DNA of 64,000 nt from Streptococcus oralis (lineage in GTDB: Bacteria > Bacillota > Bacilli > Lactobacillales > Streptococcaceae): contig NZ_KQ969039.1 of assembly GCF_001578705.1 (NCBI RefSeq), positions 54,590 through 118,589 of the forward strand. The letters are read 5' to 3'. The notes under the pieces are model-generated. The model was not told the origin of the DNA, did not search any database, and saw nothing but the letters and a program-made list of their open reading frames with translations. The first letter of the stretch is position 1. Each line of letters begins with the position of its first letter. Of the stretch, positions 16,602-26,799 are shown piece by piece. Made by a program: the position numbers and the translations under genes.

Positions 16602-19600
16602 TTATTGAGGGTTGCTCAGGGACTTTTTTTCTTCCACCTGCATTACAGCCTCCGCCTTTTGACTACCTAACTGCTCAGATTTTTCTTTTGCCTGTTTCAG
16701 TTTATCTGCAAACTTATCTTTCGTTACAGTTTTATTTTTCACCAGTTCTAACTTAGCATCCATCCGATCAATCAAACTTTTTGCTTCCTTCTGAACAATC
16801 TGCAGTTGTTCAACCATATCTTCAAATCCATTTTTATCCTTCGCCCAGATAGCTAAATATCCAAAACTGTAACTACTAGTATCAAAACCAAAATGATTAG
16901 CTACGACATAGGCTACACTTTCAGCTTGTAATTCTTGCTTACGATATTGGTCGTCCCCATATTGTGCATTAGTTCCTCTGTGTAAATCTGAGTGAGCCAT
17001 TTCATGAAAAATTGTTTTTAGAATATGTTCTTGTCCCTTTAATCCCTTTGAAATGACTATTCGATTTTCATTTGGAGAGTAATAACCATTTGCGCCCTCT
17101 CTTTTAATTTCTTCAAAATTGATAGAAACCTGATTATCCATCGAAACTGCTTTAGCTGCTCGATATAAATCTTCATAATCTTTGACAGAACCAGTCAATT
17201 CATTAATTGCTTTTGGTAATTCTTTTCCTTCTGTTTGAGAAACATCAAAGACATTCCCTAACTTGAATCGAGTAACTGTGACTTCCTTCTCTTCCATTTC
17301 ATTCTCTGATGGAGAAAAACTCAACTCGTTTTGATTAGCAGAAATTTTAGTTTTCACTTGATACGGAACCCAAATTTTCAGAGCCTTAGAATCCTTTTTG
17401 ACTGTTCTTTCAAAATCCGTTTTCCATTTATTAAAACTTGCAACATGGGAGACATTGGGATTCTGCATCTTCAGCAAATGAATATTGTTAAGTGAGTAAT
17501 TGTGAAACTTACTCATCGTATCCAAGAACGATCTAAACTGTTCTGAGTCCAAATAGTTCTTCATTCCCTCTTTCAAGTGTTCAGCTAATGCTTTTGTATC
17601 TTTATTTGCGACCAGCTGGGAAATGGTTTGTTCTGAACTTTTAGTAGCAACTGCTTCGGTAATAATAGCCCCTGCAGCCACTTCAACATCTGCCCTTCTT
17701 TCTCGATCTTCCTGCTTTTTATGAAGGTTAGAAGCAGCATTGTATGGATCTGTTCCTTGCAACATCTCATCGGAGTTTGAAATGCCATCACCATCCAAAT
17801 CACGATCCCTCTCATCTTTTCGGTTATACTGATAAATTTTTTCGTATGGATTATCTAGTGTATTTTGCGAATTCTTGACTTGTTTTTTTTCAAATTCATC
17901 TCGAATATTTTCGATGGTTTGTTCAACTTTTTCTGATAAATCTTTAATTTCTTTCTGCCATTTTTCTACAAGAGCTATTTGTTCTTGAGGCGAATCTCTA
18001 ACTCCAAACTTCTCAAACCAAGCAGATAAATTTTCAACCTCAACACTATCCATTCCATCAAAAGAAATAAATCCTAGACGACTATCATGACTACTATCCG
18101 AAAAACCAATCGGGCTGTTTTCTAACACTCCATAAGGTACTTGGGATAAAAGTTGATCGGCATAAGGAGTATCTTCCAAAGCGTAACTGAACTGAGAAAT
18201 ATCTAGTTCACTTGCCAATCTCTCCAGATGATACTGATTGAATAATACCCTATCTATCTTCATTAGACCTGGATGCTCTCTCATCTCTCGTGTACCAAGC
18301 CGTTCTTTATGAGCGATTGGATTAATCTCCTCACCTATATTGTAACGGATACCATCCTGAATCAATTCACCGTCAGGACTGTATAAAGCAAATTGAACCT
18401 TTGTAATAGGTGTATAGGAAGCACCTTCTACTTGGTTAATTTGATTACTTACACTCGCATGATGTTTGTCGTAATAGATATTATTCTGCTTATATAGCTC
18501 TGTTGCAAAAGACTGATAATCAATCAACTCGGTTTCGCTAAAAGGTAAAATTGGCCCACCATCATGCTTTTCTGCCCATTGAAGGCGGATATTGTAGGTC
18601 GTCTTTTCTTTTGAGAGTTCTTCATACTGCTTATTTTTTAAGACAGATAACATTTTCTTGCCGCCATCTTGAACATATTCCTCATTGATTGAGAGTTGCT
18701 CAATGTTTCCATCTCTTTCTCTATAAACACCGAGAATGATCTTTTCATCCAACGATTTAACATTAGTTGCAAGCTCTCCCTTGAGTTTCATAAGAGATGC
18801 TGGAATTTTTTCATCTCCAATATCTTTAAACAGTAGTAAGAAATCTTCATCTTTTGCCTTAATAGCTTCACTCATATTGAGATTGTGAAGTTTTTCAACA
18901 CTTCTCAAATCATCTAAAACAAAAGATTGTGGATCTAAAATATCCCGTAACATAGGAAGAACCTGCAATTTATTCTTAATTGCGTCACTAATCAATATAC
19001 CGTCATAATGTCCCTGACCATTTGCAATATCATCTAGGAAATCTGCCGCTCCCTTTCCCTCTTCAAAAGGTCTGATCCCTGAAAGATGGATAAAATTATC
19101 CTTTTGAAAATTCACCTGAAGTACATTCTCCTCTCCATGATCCGTATAAACAAAGCTGATCTTACTATCAGCCACTTCATTTAAATACCAGAACGCTGTA
19201 CTTTGGATAGACGGCGCATATTGATTTAAGCGTCTTAAATCCGCTGGTGTAATCGGATGATAATTCGCTATTCTCCGTTGCACTTTATCATAATTTGTGC
19301 TAAACTGTAAGTAAGGATAGGATGATGTCGGGTGACTGGTAACAGTTTGCTCAAAGGTACTTGTTTCAAGTACAGGTGAGGTACTGCCTTCAGCTTTAGG
19401 CTGTAAAGAACCCGTGCCGCCACTGGTCCTATCATTCATTTGCTCCTGAGAACTCTCAGGAGCTTTTTCTGTGCTCTGATTTTCTTCCAGCGCTCCATAA
19501 GCATCTCCACCAGGAGCGGAAGGCTTTTTAAAAATTACCGTTTTATCTCCATCAATGACCATCTGTTTTTTAGGTTCCACTGAAAAGCTAATATTATGCC

Positions 19601-21206
19601 AGTTCTTCTTCAGCCATTCTGCATCTTCTGGGGATAAATTACTAGTATCTATGTTCAATTCAGAACTCTGATCATCTTCTAGAACTACTTCATCTTGCTT
19701 TTTTTGTTTGGACAGTAACTTGTTTACCACCTCTTTTTCCTCCTCCGTTTTAGGGAGATATTGAGATGATTGTTCAAATTTTCCTTCTTCTGTCAGTTCT
19801 AGAGCTACAAAACGTAGCCCTTTTACAAAGTAGATATTTGGATGTTTAACCCATTGTTTGACCTCTCCAGAATCAATTATAGCTTGTGTTTCCGGTTGAA
19901 TAAGGACTCTATCAGCTTGTTTATGACTGTTTACTAAATCATCTTCATGATCACTACTATTCCCATACAATTCTGACATAGTATTTTCTCTTCCTCTCTC
20001 TTGATTAATAATTGTTTGATATTCTTGACGGACTTCTTCCCTTGTCAATTGCCTATCTGACACAAAAGCTTTTACATTATCTGCAGTTAGCTCTTGCGCT
20101 TTTGTAAGAGCTATTTCCTTCTCAAAAAAGCCCTGGTAATGCCAGGACTTTTCATCTGCTGTGTAAACGTGCGCCAGCTCCGTAGGAGCTTCATTCCCCC
20201 TCTTCAGGAAATCATTCCAATCTTCCTTTTCCTGGTTAAGCTGAACGATAGGCGGAATCGCAATCTGGACTGGAATCCCCTTCTCCTGCAATCGAGTGAT
20301 AAAATTCTGCCCTGCAGCATCATTATCTACCGCTAAGGTAATCATATCTTGATTCTGACCATCTTTAAAATAATTTGTTGTTCTAGCAACAGTTTCTAGT
20401 GCTTTTCCAGCCTTCTGATCCACTTGATAGGATTTACTATTCATCTCGGCATATAATTCCATAAATCTTCGACTAATGATACCATCTTTAAGCCCATCCA
20501 TAGCTACTAAGCGGACATCCTGAAGCCTATCTTTATGAAGCTCATAGTAGCTTATTAGATCGATTGGAGCTTCCGCAAATACCAAACGTTTAGGGGTGCC
20601 AATATCAATTGAAAATCCTAATTGTCCGTCTGAATTTCTCATAATTTGTTTTAAGCGACCACGTTCTGGATAGTGCACTCGATTCTCTACTATCCCCTGG
20701 AGACTAGCGCCAGCTAAAAAGCCCGTGTTGTCTTTATATTTAAAGACAATCACAGGCTCGAAATAGTCTCCTTTTTTTCGGGTTGCCTCCGCCATACTCC
20801 CCTGGCTAATAAAGAAATTAATCGTATCATCTGAAAGGCCTCTCTGAGCCTTCAAATAGCTTCTAGAGGCGCTAAAATCCTGATTCTCATATCTTTCCAA
20901 ATTATAGTGAAATGGCTCTTTTGGAGCCATCTGAGCTTCTGAATTAACTTGTTTAAATTCTCCAGTTTCCAAAAAATGCATCGCTTCTTTGTAAGAAACT
21001 CCTTTTATGGATTGAACTAACTGAATGACATCCCCAAATTCAGTTCTTGAATTCCAGTGAAATTCATTTTTCCTTGTATCGATTACAAATGAATCGTGCT
21101 CTGTCCAGGTATAACTATAGCTTCCTGTACGCTTTAACTCTATGCCTAGTTGCTCTGCAACAGAAATAATAGATAATCTTTTGGCTTCCTCTTTGCTTAA
21201 TGCCAT
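16602..21206 (-). CDS. giant multidomain protein: TOPRIM primase-like, ArdC and zincin domains (LtrC-like)
   Basis: A 1534-aa cytoplasmic protein. The N-terminal third resembles DUF3991/TOPRIM primase-like proteins (RLSIISVAEQLGIELKRTG at the start; TOPRIM acidic motif AVDNDAAGQNF near residue 292). The middle holds low-complexity linkers and a calcium-type motif DRDLDGDGISNSDEM near 1135. The C-terminal part has an ArdC-type ssDNA-binding domain (near 1195-1290, FHNYSLNNIHLL) and a zincin metalloprotease motif HEMAHSDLH near 1402. ArdC-type proteins protect incoming single-stranded DNA from host restriction, so this may act in the recipient. It follows the transfer operon and precedes oriT. 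Confidence 0.82.
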   Translation of the reverse strand: MALSKEEAKRLSIISVAEQLGIELKRTGSYSYTWTEHDSFVIDTRKNEFHWNSRTEFGDVIQLVQSIKGVSYKEAMHFLETGEFKQVNSEAQMAPKEPFHYNLERYENQDFSASRSYLKAQRGLSDDTINFFISQGSMAEATRKKGDYFEPVIVFKYKDNTGFLAGASLQGIVENRVHYPERGRLKQIMRNSDGQLGFSIDIGTPKRLVFAEAPIDLISYYELHKDRLQDVRLVAMDGLKDGIISRRFMELYAEMNSKSYQVDQKAGKALETVARTTNYFKDGQNQDMITLAVDNDAAGQNFITRLQEKGIPVQIAIPPIVQLNQEKEDWNDFLKRGNEAPTELAHVYTADEKSWHYQGFFEKEIALTKAQELTADNVKAFVSDRQLTREEVRQEYQTIINQERGRENTMSELYGNSSDHEDDLVNSHKQADRVLIQPETQAIIDSGEVKQWVKHPNIYFVKGLRFVALELTEEGKFEQSSQYLPKTEEEKEVVNKLLSKQKKQDEVVLEDDQSSELNIDTSNLSPEDAEWLKKNWHNISFSVEPKKQMVIDGDKTVIFKKPSAPGGDAYGALEENQSTEKAPESSQEQMNDRTSGGTGSLQPKAEGSTSPVLETSTFEQTVTSHPTSSYPYLQFSTNYDKVQRRIANYHPITPADLRRLNQYAPSIQSTAFWYLNEVADSKISFVYTDHGEENVLQVNFQKDNFIHLSGIRPFEEGKGAADFLDDIANGQGHYDGILISDAIKNKLQVLPMLRDILDPQSFVLDDLRSVEKLHNLNMSEAIKAKDEDFLLLFKDIGDEKIPASLMKLKGELATNVKSLDEKIILGVYRERDGNIEQLSINEEYVQDGGKKMLSVLKNKQYEELSKEKTTYNIRLQWAEKHDGGPILPFSETELIDYQSFATELYKQNNIYYDKHHASVSNQINQVEGASYTPITKVQFALYSPDGELIQDGIRYNIGEEINPIAHKERLGTREMREHPGLMKIDRVLFNQYHLERLASELDISQFSYALEDTPYADQLLSQVPYGVLENSPIGFSDSSHDSRLGFISFDGMDSVEVENLSAWFEKFGVRDSPQEQIALVEKWQKEIKDLSEKVEQTIENIRDEFEKKQVKNSQNTLDNPYEKIYQYNRKDERDRDLDGDGISNSDEMLQGTDPYNAASNLHKKQEDRERRADVEVAAGAIITEAVATKSSEQTISQLVANKDTKALAEHLKEGMKNYLDSEQFRSFLDTMSKFHNYSLNNIHLLKMQNPNVSHVASFNKWKTDFERTVKKDSKALKIWVPYQVKTKISANQNELSFSPSENEMEEKEVTVTRFKLGNVFDVSQTEGKELPKAINELTGSVKDYEDLYRAAKAVSMDNQVSINFEEIKREGANGYYSPNENRIVISKGLKGQEHILKTIFHEMAHSDLHRGTNAQYGDDQYRKQELQAESVAYVVANHFGFDTSSYSFGYLAIWAKDKNGFEDMVEQLQIVQKEAKSLIDRMDAKLELVKNKTVTKDKFADKLKQAKEKSEQLGSQKAEAVMQVEEKKSLSNPQ

Positions 21207-21217
21207 CTGTTACCTCC

Positions 21218-22567
21218 CTACAATGAAAATTCTGGCCCTTCTTTTTCTGCTACTATATCTTGTGTATGTTCTTTCTCAAGTTCTTCGGCTACTACAAAAC
21301 GGTTTAAATCAGGAAAATAGAGTTGGGCTTGTTCTAGCTTATCATGAACTAACAAGTTCTCGTCGATATGATAGACGGCTTCCTGATGGCCATTAAATCC
21401 TTTCTCTAGATCAATATCATCGAAGCGGATAACAACCAACTCTGTCAAACTTCCCTTATACCAAGCTCCAATCTCGTTTTCAAGATAAAACTGAACGGAT
21501 TCTTTATCTTCCGTCTTTGTATCCCGTAAATAAGCTAATTCCCAGCTTTCACCCTGAGAATATCCAGTGACTTCTTGAACGATTAACTCCTGATTATTCG
21601 TTCCTAAAATCTGGTTAATATCTCCTAAACGTGGTACTAGAATTTCCTGAGCTAGTGAGACGGCTTCTGTACGATAGTTGAAAAACTCATATTGTTCTCT
21701 ATCTTCTACATAGTTCCTAACGAAATCTGAATAATGAGGGAAACGCTCCTGAAAACTAGGTGAAATCATCCCATAAATATAAGCTTGTTTTAATGTTTCA
21801 AACTGAGCTATTTGATAATATGAAGGATCAAGCTTGCCCTCTTGATTTAACAGTTCCTTGATATTTTCTGGAAGTTGAATGGGTTCTGAATCTGGCCAAG
21901 TTTTCTTAGAATAGTTGATTACTTCTTCGTAGAGAATCATATCAATCTCTGGATTCTTCATTTCAAGCAAAGTATCTACAATTTGAGCATATTCTGAAAG
22001 ATTGGAACGATAATCAGTAATCAAGCCATCTTTACGAACCTCCCATTCCTCAACCTGAGCATTTTCTGGAGTTCGTAGTAACAATACCTCCTCAGCTTCC
22101 AGATCAACTCCAATGACCTGATCGCCATTCGGTAGCTGATCCATCTCCAATTCCTGGATCTTAGCATCTAATTGATTATTAACCTGAAGCAAGTCTTGTT
22201 TCAAGTGAAATAATTCTTCTGCATTGGCCTTTAATTCCTCAAAGTACTCTCTGGAGATCTTCACTGGTCGAACCAATAAATCTTTCTCTCGTTGCTCTCG
22301 AGGATATGAAAATAAGTAGGGGGCAACTTCTTTGAAATCTTGATAATTCATCCATTTTATAGATTCTGTAACAATCATATTCTGGACATCGATGACATCT
22401 GTATGAGGAGTAATCCAGCCAGCTAAAGCTAACTCTTTTACTGCTTCAGACAGAGGGTAAGAAGGGATATGTTCTAAAATCCCTTCAAAATAACCAATCC
22501 CTCGAGCAGTTTCTTCCTCAACTTCACGCTTCATTCGTTTAAATTGTTTTTGTGGTAATGTATTCAT
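21218..22567 (-). CDS. hypothetical ICE protein
   Basis: A 449-aa acidic cytoplasmic protein with a coiled-coil stretch near residues 110-145 (ANAEELFHLKQDLLQVNNQL) and repeated short alpha/beta segments, e.g. GVDLEAEEVLLLRTPENAQVEEWEVRKDG. I do not recognise a family. It sits between the coupling protein gene and the giant TOPRIM/ArdC gene with 11-12 bp gaps, so it is part of the transfer operon and may act on transferred DNA; that is inference only. Confidence 0.7.
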   Translation of the reverse strand: MNTLPQKQFKRMKREVEEETARGIGYFEGILEHIPSYPLSEAVKELALAGWITPHTDVIDVQNMIVTESIKWMNYQDFKEVAPYLFSYPREQREKDLLVRPVKISREYFEELKANAEELFHLKQDLLQVNNQLDAKIQELEMDQLPNGDQVIGVDLEAEEVLLLRTPENAQVEEWEVRKDGLITDYRSNLSEYAQIVDTLLEMKNPEIDMILYEEVINYSKKTWPDSEPIQLPENIKELLNQEGKLDPSYYQIAQFETLKQAYIYGMISPSFQERFPHYSDFVRNYVEDREQYEFFNYRTEAVSLAQEILVPRLGDINQILGTNNQELIVQEVTGYSQGESWELAYLRDTKTEDKESVQFYLENEIGAWYKGSLTELVVIRFDDIDLEKGFNGHQEAVYHIDENLLVHDKLEQAQLYFPDLNRFVVAEELEKEHTQDIVAEKEGPEFSL

Positions 22568-22579
22568 TCTTTATCCTTT

Positions 22580-24415
22580 CTAACTCACTCTGAGAGGAAC
22601 TTCCTCAACTTCCTTAATCCCAATATGAATAACATTTTCTTCCCCAATCTGGTTTTTCCACTCATCAATATCGCTTAGATATCGCTTGTAACGATACCAG
22701 TTTTCATCGTTCGGGCCATTACTTAAGAGGTAGGCTCTTGGATGAGTGTCCAGGTTAAATTTTTGATCTCGGAAAACATTTTGTTTGGATAGGAAGAGTA
22801 GGGCTTCTGTTGTTCCAATCGTGGCCACCTCATGCGGTGTCAACAGTTCTCGACCAATTTTGGAGTTCTGCTTAGAACTGCTGGCATTTCTTCCTCTGCT
22901 CTCACTATAATTCTGATCATTCAAAGTTTGCTTCCCTGATCGCTCAGATAGGTACTTAAGCGTGTCTAAGTCATTAGAACCTAAATAAAGAATAGCACCA
23001 CAGTTATTAATAATCGTCTTCGTATTTTCTTTACCGTATAATACTTCGATCTGACTTTGAGATTGTACCATCATCTTGATAGAAATCTCTCGAGAACGAA
23101 TAACTGAGATAATTGGTGGTAAATTAGGAATCTTCCCAATCTGACCAAACTCATCCGCCCACACCTGTAGATGCAATAAATCTTCCTTGGTCTTTGTTGG
23201 ATGCTCACCTAATATAACTGCATCTGCAGTTTTTATTAGCACATCAAAAATGGTACTAAAAAGAAGGGCAGATAAGAACTGGTAAGCTGGATCCACTTCT
23301 GGAATATGAATAAAAACGGCTGTTTTCTCAATATTCCATTTTTCAATCTCAAGTGTATCCTTTTCAATAATCTTTCTTAGTTGCTCATGATCAAATACTG
23401 AGAAGGTTGTTGCAAAGATAGCATAAACAGAAGCCCGTGTTTGACCATCAAAGTTTTTATTGAATAGATCCCACTGCCTACTAGCATAATTCCCTGGGCT
23501 TCTTCTCTCCAGGTCTTCAAACATCAATTCAACAGGACTCTCCGCTTCTGGATGATTCCGTCTCAATTCTCGAATCATATCTGTAACCTGCCCTAAATTA
23601 GGTAGATAGTGATCAAGCTGACCATCAAAATAGAGATAACCAATTAGAGAACGCATCAAGAGTTTATTGGCTGCTGGCCAAAAAGGATCTCCCTCATGGC
23701 CATTTTTATTAAGAGATTCCGTGATCGCTTCAGCTACCCGGTCTATATCCATTTCATTATGAATATATTTAAAAACGTTGAAGCCATCTGAATTTAAAAA
23801 TGTAATCAGATCAAAAATCTTCATCTTGTAACCTTTTTCTACAAGTGATTTCCCTGTCTCATGAATCAAAATCCCTTTAGTATCTGTGGTCACAAAACTA
23901 GAGTTTCCTTGTAAAATATTTGGTTTTACAGCACTACGTGTCTTTGAATCCCCTGTACCACCATACACCAAAATATTTTTATTAATCTGATTTTCAAAGC
24001 TCAATCGGTTATTAAACAGTCCCATCTGGCTATTTTGAGTGAAAATCATATTCTTTTCAGGATCTTCATCTCGGAATCTCATCAACTCTTCTTTCGTTGC
24101 AAAGCGAGCTGATCCATGTTCCTCTCCATACCTGTACGTACCTGTATCCGTTACTCTCAAATACAGCAAAAAAGCAATCAGAAATCCACTCATACCAATC
24201 AATAAAGAAGTTGGTGTGAATTGAAAATCAAACCAAGATTTATCGCTCAAATGGTCGCTCATCCAGTTAAGCTTTCCAAGTCCAAATACATCCGTTACTG
24301 AATCGGTATCTGGTGCTAATAGCCACAGTTTAAAGAGCCAATGAAAGAGATAAAATAGGCCTAATCCTAACAACAAATATGGTCTAAGTCTCCGTTTCTT
24401 CTTTTCTGTGATCAC
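22580..24415 (-). CDS. VirD4/TraG-type type IV coupling ATPase
   Basis: A 611-aa coupling protein that links the relaxosome to the secretion channel. Two N-terminal transmembrane segments (residues 11-33 and 72-90). Walker A near residue 152 reads GGTGDSKTRS, an atypical form with D where G is usual, as in other Gram-positive TraG proteins. Walker B is WADEFGQIG near 418. It overlaps the PcfB-like gene by 4 bp. C-terminus is acidic. Length is normal. Confidence 0.93.
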   Translation of the reverse strand: MITEKKKRRLRPYLLLGLGLFYLFHWLFKLWLLAPDTDSVTDVFGLGKLNWMSDHLSDKSWFDFQFTPTSLLIGMSGFLIAFLLYLRVTDTGTYRYGEEHGSARFATKEELMRFRDEDPEKNMIFTQNSQMGLFNNRLSFENQINKNILVYGGTGDSKTRSAVKPNILQGNSSFVTTDTKGILIHETGKSLVEKGYKMKIFDLITFLNSDGFNVFKYIHNEMDIDRVAEAITESLNKNGHEGDPFWPAANKLLMRSLIGYLYFDGQLDHYLPNLGQVTDMIRELRRNHPEAESPVELMFEDLERRSPGNYASRQWDLFNKNFDGQTRASVYAIFATTFSVFDHEQLRKIIEKDTLEIEKWNIEKTAVFIHIPEVDPAYQFLSALLFSTIFDVLIKTADAVILGEHPTKTKEDLLHLQVWADEFGQIGKIPNLPPIISVIRSREISIKMMVQSQSQIEVLYGKENTKTIINNCGAILYLGSNDLDTLKYLSERSGKQTLNDQNYSESRGRNASSSKQNSKIGRELLTPHEVATIGTTEALLFLSKQNVFRDQKFNLDTHPRAYLLSNGPNDENWYRYKRYLSDIDEWKNQIGEENVIHIGIKEVEEVPLRVS

Positions 24416-24960
24416 TTCATTTTCCCTCCAATCTGTGGTTCGATATTTTCCGGAAGAACAAACTCCTTGGTATGAATGTTTACCTGGAGGGAATTGATTT
24501 TCTCTTGTTCAACTGCTTTGAAATGTTGCAATTTCTCCTCAAAAGAAGTCGTTTTCCCATGTTTAAGGTTTCGTTCATTGAATCCTTTAGGATCTCTTGT
24601 GATGCCTTCTAGGACATCCTTAAAGGCTTGTTCGACAACACCTTTATCTTTTGCATTAAAAGCAAGGGTTGTCTTTCCATCTGGATGAGTATAAAAAGAA
24701 AAGCCAATCCCGTATTGGCCCAGTTCTTTTCGAACTGCCTCGAGATTGACTTCATTATGTAGTAATTGCTGGACTTCTTTTGCATCTGCTGTTGCCATGA
24801 ATTTATTCCAGTCTGTATCACCAGTAAAGACTACATTCTCTCCTCTGGCTTGATACATTTCAACTGCTTTAGAGCTCACCAGGAAGAGTCCTTTTAAGAT
24901 TACTTCTCCTGTCACAAGAGTTGCCCGTCCTAACTGGGCTACAACTTGTTCTTGTTCCAT
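24412..24960 (-). CDS. PcfB-like (DUF3801) conjugation protein
   Basis: A 182-aa protein of the DUF3801 family. PcfB of pCF10 is the studied member and bridges relaxosome and coupling protein, and the position here, overlapping the VirD4-like gene by 4 bp, agrees. Family features: FTGDTDWNKF near residue 46 and the alpha/beta core YGIGFSFYTHPDGKTTLAF near 80. GAACAAG-rich start region; the Shine-Dalgarno is GAGGTGAGCTAAA. Confidence 0.82.
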   Translation of the reverse strand: MEQEQVVAQLGRATLVTGEVILKGLFLVSSKAVEMYQARGENVVFTGDTDWNKFMATADAKEVQQLLHNEVNLEAVRKELGQYGIGFSFYTHPDGKTTLAFNAKDKGVVEQAFKDVLEGITRDPKGFNERNLKHGKTTSFEEKLQHFKAVEQEKINSLQVNIHTKEFVLPENIEPQIGGKMK

Positions 24961-24961
24961 T

Positions 24962-25864
24962 TTAGCTCACCTCTTCAATTTTGAAATAAAGATCTTTCAA
25001 TTGAGTAGCTTGAGAGTCTTTCGCAAGAATCTGTTGTTGCAACTCATCGATCCTATTTTGGCACTGAGCAATTTCCGCATTTGCTTCCTTGATAAAATCT
25101 TCGTTAGATTTGATTTTATTTTTAATAGATTGCTTATAAGTAACCGTCTGAGCCTCAAAGCTATCAATAACCTCTGAAGGCATATTTACTGCAGCTGCAT
25201 GAGAAAGAGAGAAGGAAGATTCAGCCTTTTGATTAGGAAGCGTTTTATTCTCTTTCTGACTAAATGTAGCAACAACTGGTGCCACTTCTTCTGTAGCTAC
25301 ATCCTGTGTATTTTCATCTTGTGAAGGTTCTACTCGTTCTTCCTCATTTTCATCTAATCTACTGAAATGATCTGTAGTCCATTCACTAGAAGAATAGGTA
25401 ATTTTATCTTCCAAAGGCACTTCCTCTCTAACCCCATCTTTAGGCTTCTGAGAAACTAGCTCAGCAATTCTTTGACGAGCCATATTCGCCTCTTTCTTTA
25501 CCGTTAGATCTTCTAGTTCAGGATCTGGTTCTGGTTGGAACTCGGGTTGTGGTTGGGGTTCTGGTATGCCTTGTGAGGACTTTTTTTCTTTATGTTTTGC
25601 TAAAAAATGAAGAAAACCTTTCTTTTTCTTCCCAACACTCGTACCAAAATTTTCCAGCAACTGATCAATGATTCCAACAAAAGGTATTTCAAGTCTCTCT
25701 TCTTGTAGGATTTCACCTTCAGAACTGAGAGAATAAAGCCGATAGGTTCCGGTTATTCTATTACTCTTCATTCGCTCGTTGATGATTTCTAGCCTTGATA
25801 ACAACTCATCTCGATACTCAAATGTTTCCTCTTGATTAGTCAGTTGATTGATAATTTTATACAT
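24962..25864 (-). CDS. ICE transfer-operon protein with coiled coil
   Basis: A 300-aa protein. The first 70 residues form an alpha/beta domain (MYKIINQLTNQEETFEYRDELL), followed by a basic patch (KKKKGFLHFLAKHKEKKSS), a long low-complexity Pro/Glu linker (EPQPQPEFQPEPDPE) and a C-terminal coiled coil (AEIAQCQNRIDELQQQIL). No membrane segment. Overlaps the upstream 79-aa gene by 8 bp. Family not recognised; likely a cytoplasmic scaffold of the transfer machine. Confidence 0.7.
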   Translation of the reverse strand: MYKIINQLTNQEETFEYRDELLSRLEIINERMKSNRITGTYRLYSLSSEGEILQEERLEIPFVGIIDQLLENFGTSVGKKKKGFLHFLAKHKEKKSSQGIPEPQPQPEFQPEPDPELEDLTVKKEANMARQRIAELVSQKPKDGVREEVPLEDKITYSSSEWTTDHFSRLDENEEERVEPSQDENTQDVATEEVAPVVATFSQKENKTLPNQKAESSFSLSHAAAVNMPSEVIDSFEAQTVTYKQSIKNKIKSNEDFIKEANAEIAQCQNRIDELQQQILAKDSQATQLKDLYFKIEEVS

Positions 25865-26096
25865 GGTTCACTCCTTGGTTACTTGATTGCGCTGGAAGAA
25901 TGAGCTCCTTCATTTCCTGGTAGGATAAGCCACTTTCTTCTGATAAAGCAACAAAAAGCTGCGCTTCCAAATCTTTTTCTTGATTTATGTAATTCTTGAT
26001 TTTTTCATCTGCTGCTTCTTTTTGTCGTTGCGCCTTTTCCTTCTCTTTCCTGACTTTCTCAAGCTTACCTTCAAGTTGTACTATTTTTTTATTCAT
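25857..26096 (-). CDS. small coiled-coil ICE protein
   Basis: A 79-aa protein whose first 45 residues are a highly charged coiled coil (KIVQLEGKLEKVRKEKEKAQ) and whose tail resembles ALSEESGLSYQEMKELI. Similar small coiled-coil proteins recur in Gram-positive conjugation operons. Coupled to the next gene by an 8-bp overlap. Function unknown. Confidence 0.65.
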   Translation of the reverse strand: MNKKIVQLEGKLEKVRKEKEKAQRQKEAADEKIKNYINQEKDLEAQLFVALSEESGLSYQEMKELILPAQSSNQGVNHV

Positions 26097-26106
26097 TCAA
26101 TTCTCC

Positions 26107-26787
26107 TTATTGGTTACTACTGGTTGCGGTTGTTTGTTCAGAGGATGTAGGTGTTGTGGTTGATGTAGAGGATACTGGAGTCGAGCTTGAACTGCTAGTA
26201 TCTGAATAGGTACCTATACTTTGCCCCTTTGCTTCAGTCAAGACGATAGGCTCAATTTTATTGACCAATAGTTTACCTGATTGTTCTACATAGGTCAATC
26301 GAATGGTAGCCTTAGTGATACCAGTAAGCCCCTTAGAATCTCGATTATCTTTTTCTGCTAAGGTTGTGCTAGAATATTGAATCTGAGCCAACGCAACTTT
26401 ATGTGTTTTATCAATGTAGATAGAGCCTGATTCATAAGATTGGTCAACCACATACCCCTTATAGGTCTGGTTAACTGGCTTTTGTTCTTCTTGAATGGTT
26501 TCCTGATACATAGAATCGGTCATAAAAGGCTTATAACGTGGACGATTCTCTTCTAAATCCTTTTTGGTATAGTAAGCAATTAGAAAGTCCTCTACTTGCT
26601 GTTCAGTAAGAGATAGTTGTTCCTGTTGTTTTTCTTCTGGTTTCTGTTTTGCCTCTTCCTGAACTTGACTATTCTGTCTCAAATTCTGTTGTACTTGAGC
26701 AATAGAATAGCCCAGGATAATACATAAAACGGCAGCGACTCCGATAAGTAGTCCCTTTACCATTTTGATTAACTTTTGATTATACAT
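26107..26787 (-). CDS. VirB8/TcpC-like conjugation protein
   Basis: A 226-aa protein with one N-terminal membrane anchor (residues 10-30, MVKGLLIGVAAVLCIILGYSI), a Gln/Glu-rich stalk, an extracellular domain of about 120 residues with an NTF2-like pattern (VEDFLIAYYTKKDLEENRPRY to KATIRLTYVEQSGKLLVNKI), and a Ser/Thr-rich tail. That layout matches VirB8-type proteins that form the outer part of Gram-positive channels. The gene lies between the lysozyme-CHAP gene and the coupling module. The family is inferred from layout and context. Confidence 0.72.
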   Translation of the reverse strand: MYNQKLIKMVKGLLIGVAAVLCIILGYSIAQVQQNLRQNSQVQEEAKQKPEEKQQEQLSLTEQQVEDFLIAYYTKKDLEENRPRYKPFMTDSMYQETIQEEQKPVNQTYKGYVVDQSYESGSIYIDKTHKVALAQIQYSSTTLAEKDNRDSKGLTGITKATIRLTYVEQSGKLLVNKIEPIVLTEAKGQSIGTYSDTSSSSSTPVSSTSTTTPTSSEQTTATSSNQ

Positions 26788-26799
26788 TCTTTTCCTTTC

